From DATJSN01 sp035504095 (GTDB lineage: Bacteria; Planctomycetota; Phycisphaerae; WQYP01), in NCBI GenBank assembly GCA_035504095.1, contig DATJSN010000062.1:1-25587 (forward strand): a DNA stretch of 25,587 nucleotides, written 5' to 3'. The position numbers and the translations under genes are program-made. Below are positions 16,332 through 24,243 of the stretch, piece by piece. The notes under the pieces are model-generated. The model was not told the origin of the DNA. It ran no database searches and was given only the letters and a program-made list of their open reading frames with translations. The number at the start of each line of letters is the position of its first letter. Positions within the stretch are counted from its first letter, which is position 1.

Positions 16332-16363
16332 AAGCCCGGCTCGCGTGTCCGCGAGCCGGGCTT
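16332..16363. repeat. Perfect 14-bp inverted repeat
   Basis: AAGCCCGGCTCGCG, loop TGTC, then the exact complement. On the minus strand it lies in the leader of the PEP-CTERM array and is followed by an A-run, not a T-run, so it is not a normal terminator in that direction. It may be an attenuator, an mRNA-stabilising stem, or a REP-type element. Confidence 0.85.
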
Positions 16364-16472
16364 ATGAATGTGTTTTTGGCGCCTTGCGTCGCTGAGGCAG
16401 AAAAGGGGAAGGAAGAGAGTCGGCAAAGCAAGAGAGAGTAAGAGAGTCCTAAGGCAAGACCCCGAACGACGC

Positions 16473-16503
16473 TTAACGCCTGTTACACATGAATCAACTC
16501 CTT
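16473..16503 (-). promoter_or_regulatory. Possible 5-codon leader peptide with strong ribosome site
   Basis: On the minus strand AAGGAG (16503-16498) is followed after seven bases by ATG-TGT-AAC-AGG-CGT-TAA (MCNRR). It lies between the pseudo-receiver gene and the hairpin leading to the PEP-CTERM array. It may be a regulatory leader or a remnant start. Confidence 0.3.
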
Positions 16504-16549
16504 AAATTACTTACATACTAAAACTTCCGATTTTCGCCGGGCCGCATCA

Positions 16550-16972
16550 TCATGGCGGCACACGGCTTGGCGACCGCAAAGGCGATCTTGTCTGATTGCG
16601 GAACTCCATCGGAATTTCTTCGCTCAGCAGCGCCAGAATCACACCTTCAAGCTGCTCCAGGCTCGTGAAATAACAACTCGCTCCGGCGGATGCCGCGGCC
16701 CGTTCCAGTGCCGTATTGGAAATCAGGGCAATCACCAGACAATGCGGCGGCCTCCAGTGGGTGCGTATTCTCCGAATCAATTCCAGGCCCGAATCGTCCG
16801 GCTCGGTGATATGCACCACCACAATTTGCACCTGTCTGCGGTCGGTTTTTTCCAACAAAATTTCAACCGGCCCGGATGCGGTCACACACCAGTGATTTCT
16901 GGCCGCCATTGTTCGCAGCGCGTCATTGTTTTCTCCGGCAATCATGACCACTCTCTGGTCGATCAGATGCAT
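16550..16972 (-). CDS. Stand-alone pseudo-receiver protein
   Basis: A 140-residue single-domain protein with the alternating fold of a CheY-like receiver (VVMIAGENN, VQIVVVHITEPDDSGLELI, CLVIALIS strands) but without its active site. The acidic pair is replaced by AGEN. The phospho-acceptor position is H54 in VVVHITEPDDSG, and the conserved Lys is a Ser or absent (CYFTSLE). It therefore cannot be phosphorylated in the usual way and probably works by protein contact. The ATG at 16972 has AAGGAAG eight bases upstream; a longer start at 17083 lacks support. It lies downstream, on the same strand, of a sigma-54 activator that has no receiver domain, and upstream of the PEP-CTERM array. Confidence 0.7.
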   Translation of the reverse strand: MHLIDQRVVMIAGENNDALRTMAARNHWCVTASGPVEILLEKTDRRQVQIVVVHITEPDDSGLELIRRIRTHWRPPHCLVIALISNTALERAAASAGASCYFTSLEQLEGVILALLSEEIPMEFRNQTRSPLRSPSRVPP

Positions 16973-17239
16973 AAAAATTACTTCCTTCGTCATCCAAACC
17001 GACAGCAAAATTGCATGTCGAATCGTCGAACTGCAGCGACCTATATAAGCAAGGCCTGTGCCAGCGGACAAAAACGCCGGCAAGTGAATTCATAACCCAC
17101 TGGAAAACAGACGGTTAAGTCGCGCGCAAAAACTATGATTGCTGGAAATCCAAAATTGGCGCAAAACGACCATGATGGTTTGCCTTATTACATGCAGCTT
17201 TATATATCTTTATGCGATGTAACACGTTAAGACGCGAAT

Positions 17240-17271
17240 GACCATTTTGGACGGCGATGTCCAAAATGGAC
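17240..17271. promoter_or_regulatory. Tandem 13-bp operator or enhancer-like sites
   Basis: Two near-palindromes, GACCATTTTGGAC (17240-17252) and GTCCAAAATGGAC (17259-17271), have centres 19 bases apart. Together they form a perfect 11-bp inverted repeat with a 6-base centre. The spacing of nearly two helical turns suits two dimers of a regulator on one face, for example the Fis-type HTH of the adjacent sigma-54 activator or the pseudo-receiver system (inference). Confidence 0.5.
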
Positions 17272-17279
17272 GGCGGCAT

Positions 17280-17680
17280 TAAAGTCTCTAAAAAATTAGG
17301 CTGGCACATAGAGCGCGGGCACCAAAGCTTACAATGTTTTTCATATAGCCCCGGCGCGGCGGCGTTGCCGCCGAGAGCAGGTGAGTTTAGAGCAGGTGAG
17401 CAGGAGAGCAAATAAGACTGGAAAGTAATGAACATATCCCAACTTCCAGTCTCATTTCACCTGCGGCCACCTGTTCACCTGATCCACTGTTCAAAACCTT
17501 GGTCTGAGCTTATATAGCTCCTGATGTAAACCCGGGGCGGAGATTGCCGAACACCGGAATTTGCTAAATTCCGCACATGATGAGCAAATTTAGTTGTTCG
17601 CAGATTACAGCCCCGGCAAGCCGCTGGCTATATTGGAAGTGGCCGCACGTGGCTCCCGTCTTATTTTGTTAGAGACTCTA
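17280..17680. mobile_element. Possible MITE-like element with terminal inverted repeats
   Basis: The left end TA-AAGTCTCTAA (from 17280) and the complement of the right end, TA-GAGTCTCTAA (to 17680), align over about 25 bases with a few mismatches and one-base gaps. Each starts with TA, as expected for a TA target duplication. The interior is non-coding and full of stems. A single copy in this window means the call is tentative. Confidence 0.3.
17374..17481. repeat. CAGGTG direct and inverted repeat cluster
   Basis: AGAGCAGGTGAG occurs twice exactly with a 15-base period (17374-17385, 17389-17400). The opposite orientation CACCTG occurs three times (17458, 17468, 17476). Between them AGACTGGAA (17415-17423) pairs with TTCCAGTCT (17444-17452). 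The whole stretch can fold as one long imperfect stem. Confidence 0.65.
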
Positions 17681-17696
17681 AAATAATCTAGGGCTG

Positions 17697-18629
17697 TTAA
17701 AGTCCATAGCGGCGCGCCAGCCGCAGGAAACGCCGGCGTTCGACCTGAAGCAGTTGGGCGGCCTTGCCTTTGTGTCCCGCGGTTTGCTGCAGCGCCAGGC
17801 TTACGTGCCTGCGCTGCGCCTGATCCAGCGATAGAAAGGTGTTTGGTTCAAGCTCGTTGGTAAAGTGCGGATCGAGGCGCATTCTCCAGGGGAGATGTTC
17901 GATATCGGGCGGCCGGTCGCCTGTGACAATCAGTGCGTGCTCGACTGCATTGGCCAGCTCGCGAATATTACCGGGCCAGTGATATTCCTGCATTATTGTA
18001 AGCGCCGGAGCAGTAAATTCCCGTTCCGGTTGGTGGTAAAACGCGGCGATTTTTTTCATAAAGTAACTCACGAGAAGCGGGATGTCCTCTCGCCTGTTGC
18101 GGAGCGGCGGAACGCGGAGGTTGATGACTTCCAGACGAAACAGCAGGTCCGATCGAAAACGGCCCTGGGAAACCATTTGTTCGAGGTTGCGATGCGTGGC
18201 AGCGAGAAATCGCACGTTTACTGTGATGGGTTTGACGGCGCCGAGCGGAACGATGGTTCTTTCCTGAATGCAGCGCAGCAGCTTGGTTTGTGCGACCAGG
18301 TCAAGTTCGCCGACTTCATCGATAAACAGCGTGCCCCCGTCGGCGGCGCGAATAAATCCGAGTGTTTCCTGTTCGGCGCCGGTGAAAGCACCGCGAACGT
18401 GGCCATAGAGTTGTGATTCCAGCAGTGTGTCGCGCAGAAGGGTGCAATCGACGACGACAAACGGTTTGGAGGCCCGCGGACTTTTCTCATGAATGTTACG
18501 CGCGACAAGTTCTTTGCCCGTTCCGGTTTCACCCTGAATCAGAACACTGCAATCATATGCGGCCACTATTTTGCTTAAGCGTTTTAATTCCTGAACGGAA
18601 CCCGATGCGCCCACCATTTCCTGGTACAT
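17697..18629 (-). CDS. Sigma-54 dependent activator (AAA+ with Fis-type HTH, no receiver)
   Basis: A 310-residue bacterial enhancer-binding protein. The AAA+ domain has Walker A GETGTGKE at 33-40, the sigma-54 contact loop GAFTGA at 80-85, Walker B GGTLFIDEVGEL near 97-108, and WPGNIREL in the sensor region. A Fis-like helix-turn-helix forms the last 40 residues (AAQLLQVERRRFLRLARRYGL). There is no N-terminal receiver, GAF or PAS domain, as in PspF, so it must be controlled by a partner or by its level. The ATG at 18629 has GGGAGA seven bases upstream; an ATG at 18644 is too close to its GAGGGG. It lies between a PEP-CTERM gene and the pseudo-receiver gene, all on one strand. Family knowledge: sigma-54 regulators (PrsR type) control PEP-CTERM systems elsewhere. 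Confidence 0.93.
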   Translation of the reverse strand: MYQEMVGASGSVQELKRLSKIVAAYDCSVLIQGETGTGKELVARNIHEKSPRASKPFVVVDCTLLRDTLLESQLYGHVRGAFTGAEQETLGFIRAADGGTLFIDEVGELDLVAQTKLLRCIQERTIVPLGAVKPITVNVRFLAATHRNLEQMVSQGRFRSDLLFRLEVINLRVPPLRNRREDIPLLVSYFMKKIAAFYHQPEREFTAPALTIMQEYHWPGNIRELANAVEHALIVTGDRPPDIEHLPWRMRLDPHFTNELEPNTFLSLDQAQRRHVSLALQQTAGHKGKAAQLLQVERRRFLRLARRYGL

Positions 18630-18754
18630 GGAAAAGTCTCCCATTGCCCCTCGAAATCAAAACTTTGCAGTTGCTTTAGCACAAGCCGCAATATCGACCG
18701 GACAAAAATTCGCGCAGTGGCTTAATACCGCGATAATCCCTATCTCCGCAGAAA

Positions 18755-19804
18755 TTATGTCGAAATTCGCGTTTTTTTTCGCTTCAACAACAGACCCACG
18801 GCACCCAGACCTAACACTGCCAGTGAACCAGGTTCGGGCGCTACGGCGATGTCGTAGGGGTCGTCCAAATTTGAGATCAGCGGGTCAGGCGAAGTGGATA
18901 TGGCCGCCCCTGTAGCAGCATTGAATTCCTCGACTATGCCACTGGTCGTTGTTTGAGCACCTCCCGCGGGTTGTATGCTGGAGACAAACAGGTTGCCATT
19001 GTTATAGGCAATGCCGTACGCTTCATCGAGAGTATCCGTACCTGAAGACCCAAAGGTATTCACAAGACTTCCGGATAACGAGTATTCCGAGATCGAGTCG
19101 CCAGGATTGCTGGTGACATAGATGTCGGCATCGTTATCTGCTGCAGCAATGCCAAAAGGGCTGTGCGGAACGCTGAACGCATCCACCAAAGTAGGCGTAC
19201 TGATAATGTTATATACTGCAACCTTGCCCGAATATGTGCCGCTGCTGCCGATATTACCGACGAATAAGTATTCCCCATTGGGGGAAATAGCGACAGAGCT
19301 CGGGCCGCTGAGTCCCGAAATAAATGCGATATTGAGTAGCGTACCTGATGTGGTGTATTCGCTAATCTCATTATTACCATAATTGGCGACAAACATCTTT
19401 GTTCCATAAATGGCAAGACCTAACGGTGTGGACAACCCCGAGGAAACAGGCATTGCCACGTAGGCCCCTGTTGAAGCGTTGTATTCCGTAATTTGTCCTG
19501 TACCACCTGGACTGGCTTCGTTAGCGACATACACGTTCCCTCCGGAAAGGGCCAAGCCCGCCGGTTCGTATAAATTACCCGTGTTTGGTATCAGCGAGGG
19601 ATTTGAAGAGGTTATGGTTGTTCCTGTTTCGGTGTATTCGCTAACTACGCTGGACGAGCCGTCGTCATGATTGGAGACATAGATCATGTTCGCATGAGCG
19701 GCAACAGGGGCAAAGCTGCCTCCCAATGCTCCCAGCACCAGCGCCAAGTGCTTTCGAATACGCTTGTTATTCACCTTTGTTTTTTTAATGTCTTTAGTTT
19801 TCAT
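18755..19804 (-). CDS. PEP-CTERM protein with NHL/YncE-like beta-propeller
   Basis: A 349-residue exported protein. The start is MKTKDIKKTK, an unusually long basic n-region before a hydrophobic core ending near AHANM. Repeated units of about 45 residues each contain a YVSN/YVAN/FVANYG/FVGN/YVTS/FVSS strand followed by (I/V)SEY. This is the pattern of a six- or seven-bladed NHL/YncE-type propeller, usually a binding platform rather than an enzyme. The tail has PEP at 323-325, GLGAVGLLL and KRKK. AGGGAGA lies eight bases before the ATG at 19804. The sigma-54 activator begins 125 bases downstream on the same strand, so the two may share a transcript. Confidence 0.88.
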   Translation of the reverse strand: MKTKDIKKTKVNNKRIRKHLALVLGALGGSFAPVAAHANMIYVSNHDDGSSSVVSEYTETGTTITSSNPSLIPNTGNLYEPAGLALSGGNVYVANEASPGGTGQITEYNASTGAYVAMPVSSGLSTPLGLAIYGTKMFVANYGNNEISEYTTSGTLLNIAFISGLSGPSSVAISPNGEYLFVGNIGSSGTYSGKVAVYNIISTPTLVDAFSVPHSPFGIAAADNDADIYVTSNPGDSISEYSLSGSLVNTFGSSGTDTLDEAYGIAYNNGNLFVSSIQPAGGAQTTTSGIVEEFNAATGAAISTSPDPLISNLDDPYDIAVAPEPGSLAVLGLGAVGLLLKRKKTRIST

Positions 19805-19876
19805 GTGATGGTTCTCCCTGGGGTTGCCTCTGCAGTACAACGACTCAATGGGACAGAGCTATAAACTTTCAAAATA

Positions 19877-19919
19877 TTTGGAGCCAACTCCCCACAGAGG
19901 GAGTTAATCTCCCTCCAAA
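19877..19919 (-). promoter_or_regulatory. Nested double-stem leader structure
   Basis: An outer 7-bp stem TTTGGAG/CTCCAAA (19877-19883 with 19913-19919) encloses an inner 7-bp stem AACTCCC/GGGAGTT (19886-19892 with 19899-19905, 6-base loop). It lies in the transcribed leader of the propeller gene, about 75 bases before the ATG. It could be an RNA switch or a protein-binding stem. Confidence 0.5.
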
Positions 19920-19958
19920 CGTACAGATGTGTTTGGATTGCCTCACCGTGCGTAACTA

Positions 19959-19986
19959 AATCTATCCCCAAAATAGGGTGTGTCAA
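19959..19986 (-). promoter_or_regulatory. Sigma-70 type promoter of the PEP-CTERM propeller gene
   Basis: On the minus strand a perfect -35 TTGACA (19986-19981) is followed after 16 bases by TAGATT (19964-19959, 4 of 6). A start near 19952 gives a leader of about 148 bases. This argues that the gene is not purely sigma-54 dependent. Confidence 0.55.
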
Positions 19987-20124
19987 GGAAATACCTGATT
20001 TTTATGGGATTTTATGCAATCTTTATCGGATTGTTAACAATTATAAGACATAGCGAAACATATAAAACATATAATTGCGTATAAATTTTTTGCTTTAATA
20101 TCGTCTTACCCTGATTACATAGGG

Positions 20125-23100
20125 CTATACCGCCATCGCGGGGGATGGCGGCATATTCTGCGGCGTTGCGAGTACCGCACCGGGCCCCAGACAGTTTATG
20201 CTGCAATCACGGATGGCCTCGCGTAATTCTTCCATCGCTTCACTAGAAAGCGCGATCGTGCGCCCCAGCGTCATCTGCACCGTTAGCGGCGGTTCATGCG
20301 ATGCATCCATCAGTTCCATCCGCACCGGGGTTTTTCCCGAACTGTATTTGCGCAAAACCTGATCGAAACGTTCGAGGGTGACGTCGTCAATTGCCGAAGC
20401 GTCGGCGCGAACAATCACTTCACGCGTGAGTTTTTCCTTGACCTGCTGCGGCGTAAATACATCGGCAGCCAAAAACGCCGGTTCTTCCCGGCTGCGATCC
20501 ACTTTGCCGCGAAAAAACACAATCGCCTCTGGCGCCAGCAAATGGGCATATTTCTGATAGGCTTCGCTAAACAATGTGATCCTGGCCGCCGAATGTAAAT
20601 CTTCCAGGATAACGGTTGCCCACTTCTGACCGATGTTTCGTCCGCTTTTGGCGATTCGCACCTCCACCTTGGACACCAATCCGCCGATAATTGCTTCCTT
20701 TCGGTCCGGCGCGGCGACAAGTGTCTGGGAATTGATGGTGGTGAAAGAACGTAGCAAAGCCTCATAATCGCGCAAGGGATGACTGGTGACGTAAAAGCCG
20801 AGCGCTGCTTTTTCAAACGCCATTTTTTCCCCCTGCGGCCACTCCGGCACATCAGGCAGTTTGAACTCCGCCGGTGCGACGGCGCCCGAAGAAGAACCAC
20901 CGAAAAGACTGTTCTGGCCGCTGCGCTGCGATTCCTGTGAAACGGATCCAAGCTGGACGGCGTGTTCCATCGCCGTCAATGCGGCGGCCCGATTCGAATG
21001 CAACGAATCAAAGGCGCCACATTTAATCAGCGCTTCGATCACCGCCTTGTTCACGACGCGTAAATCCACACGTTCGCAAAAATCATAAATGCTTTTGAAC
21101 GGCTTGATGGATGAACCCTCGCCGGAACCGCGGGCAACAATGATTGCTTCCACCGCTTTTTCGCCTACGCCTTTAACGGCGGCCAGCCCGAAACGGATGG
21201 TTTCCTGCACAACGCGGAAATCGGCGGTGCTTAAATTGATGTCCGGCGGCAAAACCGCGATTCCCGTTTGAGAATCCGGCCGCCGGATAAACCGGCATTC
21301 GTCGATGTATTCGGCGATTTTCTTCTGGTCGACCATTTCAAACGTCAATAGCGCCGCCATGAACTGATGCGGGAAATAAGTTTTCAGATAGGCTGTCTGA
21401 AACGCCACAATCGCGTAGCGGGTGGAATGGCTTTTGTTGAATCCATACTTGCCGAATTCTTCGATCAGCGAGAAAAATTTCTGGGCCTGTTCCCGTTTGA
21501 TTCCATGGACCGCCGCGCCTTCAATGAAATTTTCCCGTTCCGATGCGATTTTAGCTTCGTCTTTTTTGCTGATGGCCTTGATGATTTTATAAGCCCGGGC
21601 CAATGGTACCCCGCCGAGCTGGTTGAAAATGCGCATCACCTGTTCCTGATAGACCATGATGCCGTAGGTTTCCGCAAGGATTTCATCCATTTTCGGATGT
21701 ACCCTGGGCGCCGGCTCGCGGCCATGTTTGCGCGCGCAGTAATCGGGGATCAGATCCATCGGACCCGGACGGAAAAGCGCATTAGCGGCGATTAAATCCT
21801 CAATCCGGTCGGGCTTCATTTTGATCAGCAGATCGCGCATACCCGGCGATTCAAACTGAAATACGCCCCTGGTCTGCCCTTTTTGAAATATCCGCTGATA
21901 AACGGATTGGTCGGTTAAATCGATTTTTTCCAGGTCGATCCGCCCCGGTCGGCCCGGAACCTCCGGATGCGTTAACGTTGTTGCCGAATCGCCGGCAGCC
22001 GCCCGTGATGGCAGGCCGTCTTTAAAGTCCGCCTGAATCAATTGCAGCGCCCCTTCCAGAATCGTCAGGGTTCTCAGGCCCAGAAAGTCGATTTTCAGCA
22101 GGCCGGCTTTTTCGCACGTCGGGCCGTCCCACTGGGTCATCACTTCCTCGCCGGTTTTATAAAGCGGTACAACTTCATCCAGTGGCTTGTCGCAGACGAT
22201 GACGCCTGCGGCGTGCATGCCGGCATTGCGGCATAACCCTTCCAGCCGTTGCGCGATGTCAAAAAGCCGCGTGATATTCGGGTTTTCTCGATACAACTTT
22301 CTTAATTCCGTGGTTGCTAGTGCGTTCTCCAGCGTGACGTTAAGGCCGGAGGGAATAAGCTTGGTGATTTTGTCCACTTCAGGCAGCGGCATACCCATCA
22401 CGCGCCCCACGTCTTTAATGGCGGCTTTGGCTCCCAAAGTGGAAAACGTGATGATCTGGGAAACATGGCCGTATTTGCCGCGCACATATTCGATGATCTT
22501 CGCCCGACCTTCCTGACATATGTCAATATCTATATCCGGCATTTCGGACCGGCTCGGATCCATGAACCGCTCAAAGAGCAAGTCGTAGCGAACCGGGTCC
22601 ACGTCGCAAAGTCCGAGTACATAACCTACTAGCGTTCCTACACCTGACCCCCTGGCGCCGGCGGGAATGCCCTGGTTGCGTGCGAAATTACAAAAATCCC
22701 AGACGATCAGGAAATAGCTGGAAAATCCCTTGCTCTGTATGACTTTGAGTTCCTGCTCCAGCCGTTGCCGCAAACCGTCGGTCACAGCAGGATATTTTTC
22801 CACCAGTCCGCGTTCACATAATTGACGCAGGTATTCATCCGCCGAAGGCGTCTTGCCCGTCTTTGGATCTTCCGGTGGTTTATAAACCGGCGCATGGCGC
22901 TGGGAAAAGTCCAGCTCCAGGTTGCACATTTCGGCGATTTTGAGCGTATTGTCGCATGCCTCGGGCAAGTCGCGGAATATGTGCCGCATTTCCTGCGGGC
23001 TTTTCAGATAAAGATGCCGCGAATAGCGCAGACGATTCCGATCGTCGAGCGTTTTGCCCATGCTAATGCAGCAAAGCACATCATGGGCGTCATAATCTTC

Positions 23101-23742
23101 CGGAACAAGATAATGATGATCGTTCGTGGCCACGTAAGGACAACCCGTGCGGCGGGCAACTTCCAGAAGCTTCGGAATCAATTGAATTTCCGCAGGATCA
23201 TCGTGGTTTTGCAATTCGACAAAGAAATTTTCGCCAAAAATTTCCTTGTATTGCCCGGCCGTGGCGACCGCGGCGTCAAAATCGTTTTTCCTGAGGTTTT
23301 CGGCGATTTCCGTTTTCATGTGGCCGTTGATCACGATTAGTCCCTGGCTGTACCTGGCCAGGATTTCCTTATCGACGCGCGGCCGGTAGTAATAGCCATC
23401 CAGATAGGCGAGACTGGCCAGCTTGATCAGGTTTTTGTATCCGGTTTGATCTTTTGCCAGCACCACCAGGTGATAGGCCGCATCGCTGATGCCGTGGGCG
23501 TCTTTATCAAAACGAGACCCGGGCGCAACGTAAAATTCGCATCCGACAATCGGCTTGATGCCGGTCTCTCTGGCGGTTTGATAAAACTCCACCAGTCCGA
23601 ACAGATTACCATGATCGGTCAGCCCCAGCGCCGGCATACCCAGTTCTTTTGCTCTGGTGCACAAACCGCTAATGGTTGCTTCGCCGTCAAGCAGCGAATA
23701 ATGCGAATGACCGTGAAGATGAACGAAAGAATCTTTTTCCAT
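20125..23742 (-). CDS. dnaE: DNA polymerase III subunit alpha
   Basis: Replicative polymerase catalytic subunit, 1205 residues. The N-terminal PHP domain (about 1-270) keeps its metal ligands (HLHGHSHYS, LTDHGN, NDHHYL). The palm has GARGSGVGT near 363-370 and PDIDID at 402-407 with the catalytic Asp residues, then a further Asp in KIDFLGLRTL. A helix-hairpin-helix (AAVKGVGEKAVEAI) and an OB fold (IIGGLVSKVEVR and following) form the C-terminal half, and the end is the normal DnaE1 type. I placed the start at the ATG 23742 (MEKDSFVHLH) on family grounds; GGAGG lies 13 bases away, a little far. The frame stays open to a GTG at 23817. It lies 93 bases downstream of a toxin gene on the same strand. 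Confidence 0.97.
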   Translation of the reverse strand: MEKDSFVHLHGHSHYSLLDGEATISGLCTRAKELGMPALGLTDHGNLFGLVEFYQTARETGIKPIVGCEFYVAPGSRFDKDAHGISDAAYHLVVLAKDQTGYKNLIKLASLAYLDGYYYRPRVDKEILARYSQGLIVINGHMKTEIAENLRKNDFDAAVATAGQYKEIFGENFFVELQNHDDPAEIQLIPKLLEVARRTGCPYVATNDHHYLVPEDYDAHDVLCCISMGKTLDDRNRLRYSRHLYLKSPQEMRHIFRDLPEACDNTLKIAEMCNLELDFSQRHAPVYKPPEDPKTGKTPSADEYLRQLCERGLVEKYPAVTDGLRQRLEQELKVIQSKGFSSYFLIVWDFCNFARNQGIPAGARGSGVGTLVGYVLGLCDVDPVRYDLLFERFMDPSRSEMPDIDIDICQEGRAKIIEYVRGKYGHVSQIITFSTLGAKAAIKDVGRVMGMPLPEVDKITKLIPSGLNVTLENALATTELRKLYRENPNITRLFDIAQRLEGLCRNAGMHAAGVIVCDKPLDEVVPLYKTGEEVMTQWDGPTCEKAGLLKIDFLGLRTLTILEGALQLIQADFKDGLPSRAAAGDSATTLTHPEVPGRPGRIDLEKIDLTDQSVYQRIFQKGQTRGVFQFESPGMRDLLIKMKPDRIEDLIAANALFRPGPMDLIPDYCARKHGREPAPRVHPKMDEILAETYGIMVYQEQVMRIFNQLGGVPLARAYKIIKAISKKDEAKIASERENFIEGAAVHGIKREQAQKFFSLIEEFGKYGFNKSHSTRYAIVAFQTAYLKTYFPHQFMAALLTFEMVDQKKIAEYIDECRFIRRPDSQTGIAVLPPDINLSTADFRVVQETIRFGLAAVKGVGEKAVEAIIVARGSGEGSSIKPFKSIYDFCERVDLRVVNKAVIEALIKCGAFDSLHSNRAAALTAMEHAVQLGSVSQESQRSGQNSLFGGSSSGAVAPAEFKLPDVPEWPQGEKMAFEKAALGFYVTSHPLRDYEALLRSFTTINSQTLVAAPDRKEAIIGGLVSKVEVRIAKSGRNIGQKWATVILEDLHSAARITLFSEAYQKYAHLLAPEAIVFFRGKVDRSREEPAFLAADVFTPQQVKEKLTREVIVRADASAIDDVTLERFDQVLRKYSSGKTPVRMELMDASHEPPLTVQMTLGRTIALSSEAMEELREAIRDCSINCLGPGAVLATPQNMPPSPAMAV

Positions 23743-23835
23743 TGACGTGCCATCGCCTCCCTGCGGAATAATCCGGGTGGGCGAATTATAACATAAATTG
23801 GATTCCAGTTTCATCACCGCCGGGAATAATTTCGA

Positions 23836-24243
23836 TCATAAAAGGATGACACCTGCTTTTTTCGCAGCAGCGCGAAGATCGGCATCGTTGGTTGCCAATC
23901 CAGAACCAAGACGGAGGGCCAGCTCCAAATAAGCGGCATCATAACTGGTCAATTTGTATTTTATTGCCAATTGCCAGGTGTTGGTAAATGCCAGTTGATG
24001 CGTCAGGGAATCGTAACGCAATGGCAAAGACATCAGTGCGGCGACTTTTTGTGAGGATTGAGTCACGCTAAGACGGCCTTTGTTTACCGCGGTCCGCAGG
24101 ACGTTGGTTACTTCAAGGGGCCAGTGAAGAGGCACGATCGCGATATCGGATTCGGTGCGGTCCAGTAACTCCTCGGTACGCGTGGTGGCTTCGTCTTCAA
24201 AGCACCAGGCCATGGCCAATGAAGAATCCAACACCCAACTCAT
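23836..24243 (-). CDS. vapC: PIN-domain toxin, VapC family
   Basis: Toxin RNase of a type II toxin-antitoxin pair, 135 residues. The PIN acidic residues are in place: D6 (VLDSSLA), E44 (WPLEVTN), D102 (TSYDAAYLELA) and D120 (LATNDADLR). The known role of VapC toxins is cleavage of tRNA or rRNA; the target here is unknown. Its ATG overlaps the antitoxin stop by four bases (ATGA), so the two are translationally coupled. The next gene on the strand is dnaE. Confidence 0.92.
   Translation of the reverse strand: MSWVLDSSLAMAWCFEDEATTRTEELLDRTESDIAIVPLHWPLEVTNVLRTAVNKGRLSVTQSSQKVAALMSLPLRYDSLTHQLAFTNTWQLAIKYKLTSYDAAYLELALRLGSGLATNDADLRAAAKKAGVILL

Larger units (their letters stand above)
16235..16549. 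other. Leader region upstream of the PEP-CTERM array
   Basis: There is no ordinary gene here. It contains the perfect 14-bp hairpin at 16332-16363, an 8-base T run (plus strand) beside it, a purine-rich stretch around 16399-16450, and a tiny minus-strand reading frame with a strong ribosome site (16473-16503). I could not find a convincing -35/-10 or -24/-12 promoter. Confidence 0.6.
16973..17696. other. Dyad-rich 724-base intergenic region
   Basis: No convincing gene; a 100-codon minus-strand frame at 17133-17435 looks random. The region holds at least six perfect or near-perfect inverted repeats: 17240-17271, 17357-17373, 17415-17452, 17555-17573, 17669-17681 and a larger CAGGTG/CACCTG cluster. 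It also holds imperfect terminal repeats at 17280-17304 and 17656-17680 that could bound a small mobile element. Confidence 0.6.
19805..20124. other. Intergenic leader between dnaE and the propeller gene
   Basis: Non-coding, AT-rich towards dnaE. It contains the promoter at 19959-19986 and the nested stem at 19877-19919 listed separately. I see no gene and no clear terminator for dnaE. Confidence 0.6.

Noticed and set aside
17302..17316. TGGCACATAGAGCGC as a sigma-54 promoter
   Set aside because: GG and GC have the correct 10-base spacing, but the TT of the -12 element is missing and it points on the plus strand, where no gene follows.
17133..17435. 100-codon minus-strand reading frame in the dyad-rich interval
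   Set aside because: It crosses several inverted repeats, has no ribosome site, and its composition (Cys, Pro, Asn mixed) resembles no family; it is probably chance.
17096..17696. Integron attC site or attachment site in the stem-rich region
   Set aside because: No paired RYYYAAC and GTTRRRY boxes and no integrase gene nearby.
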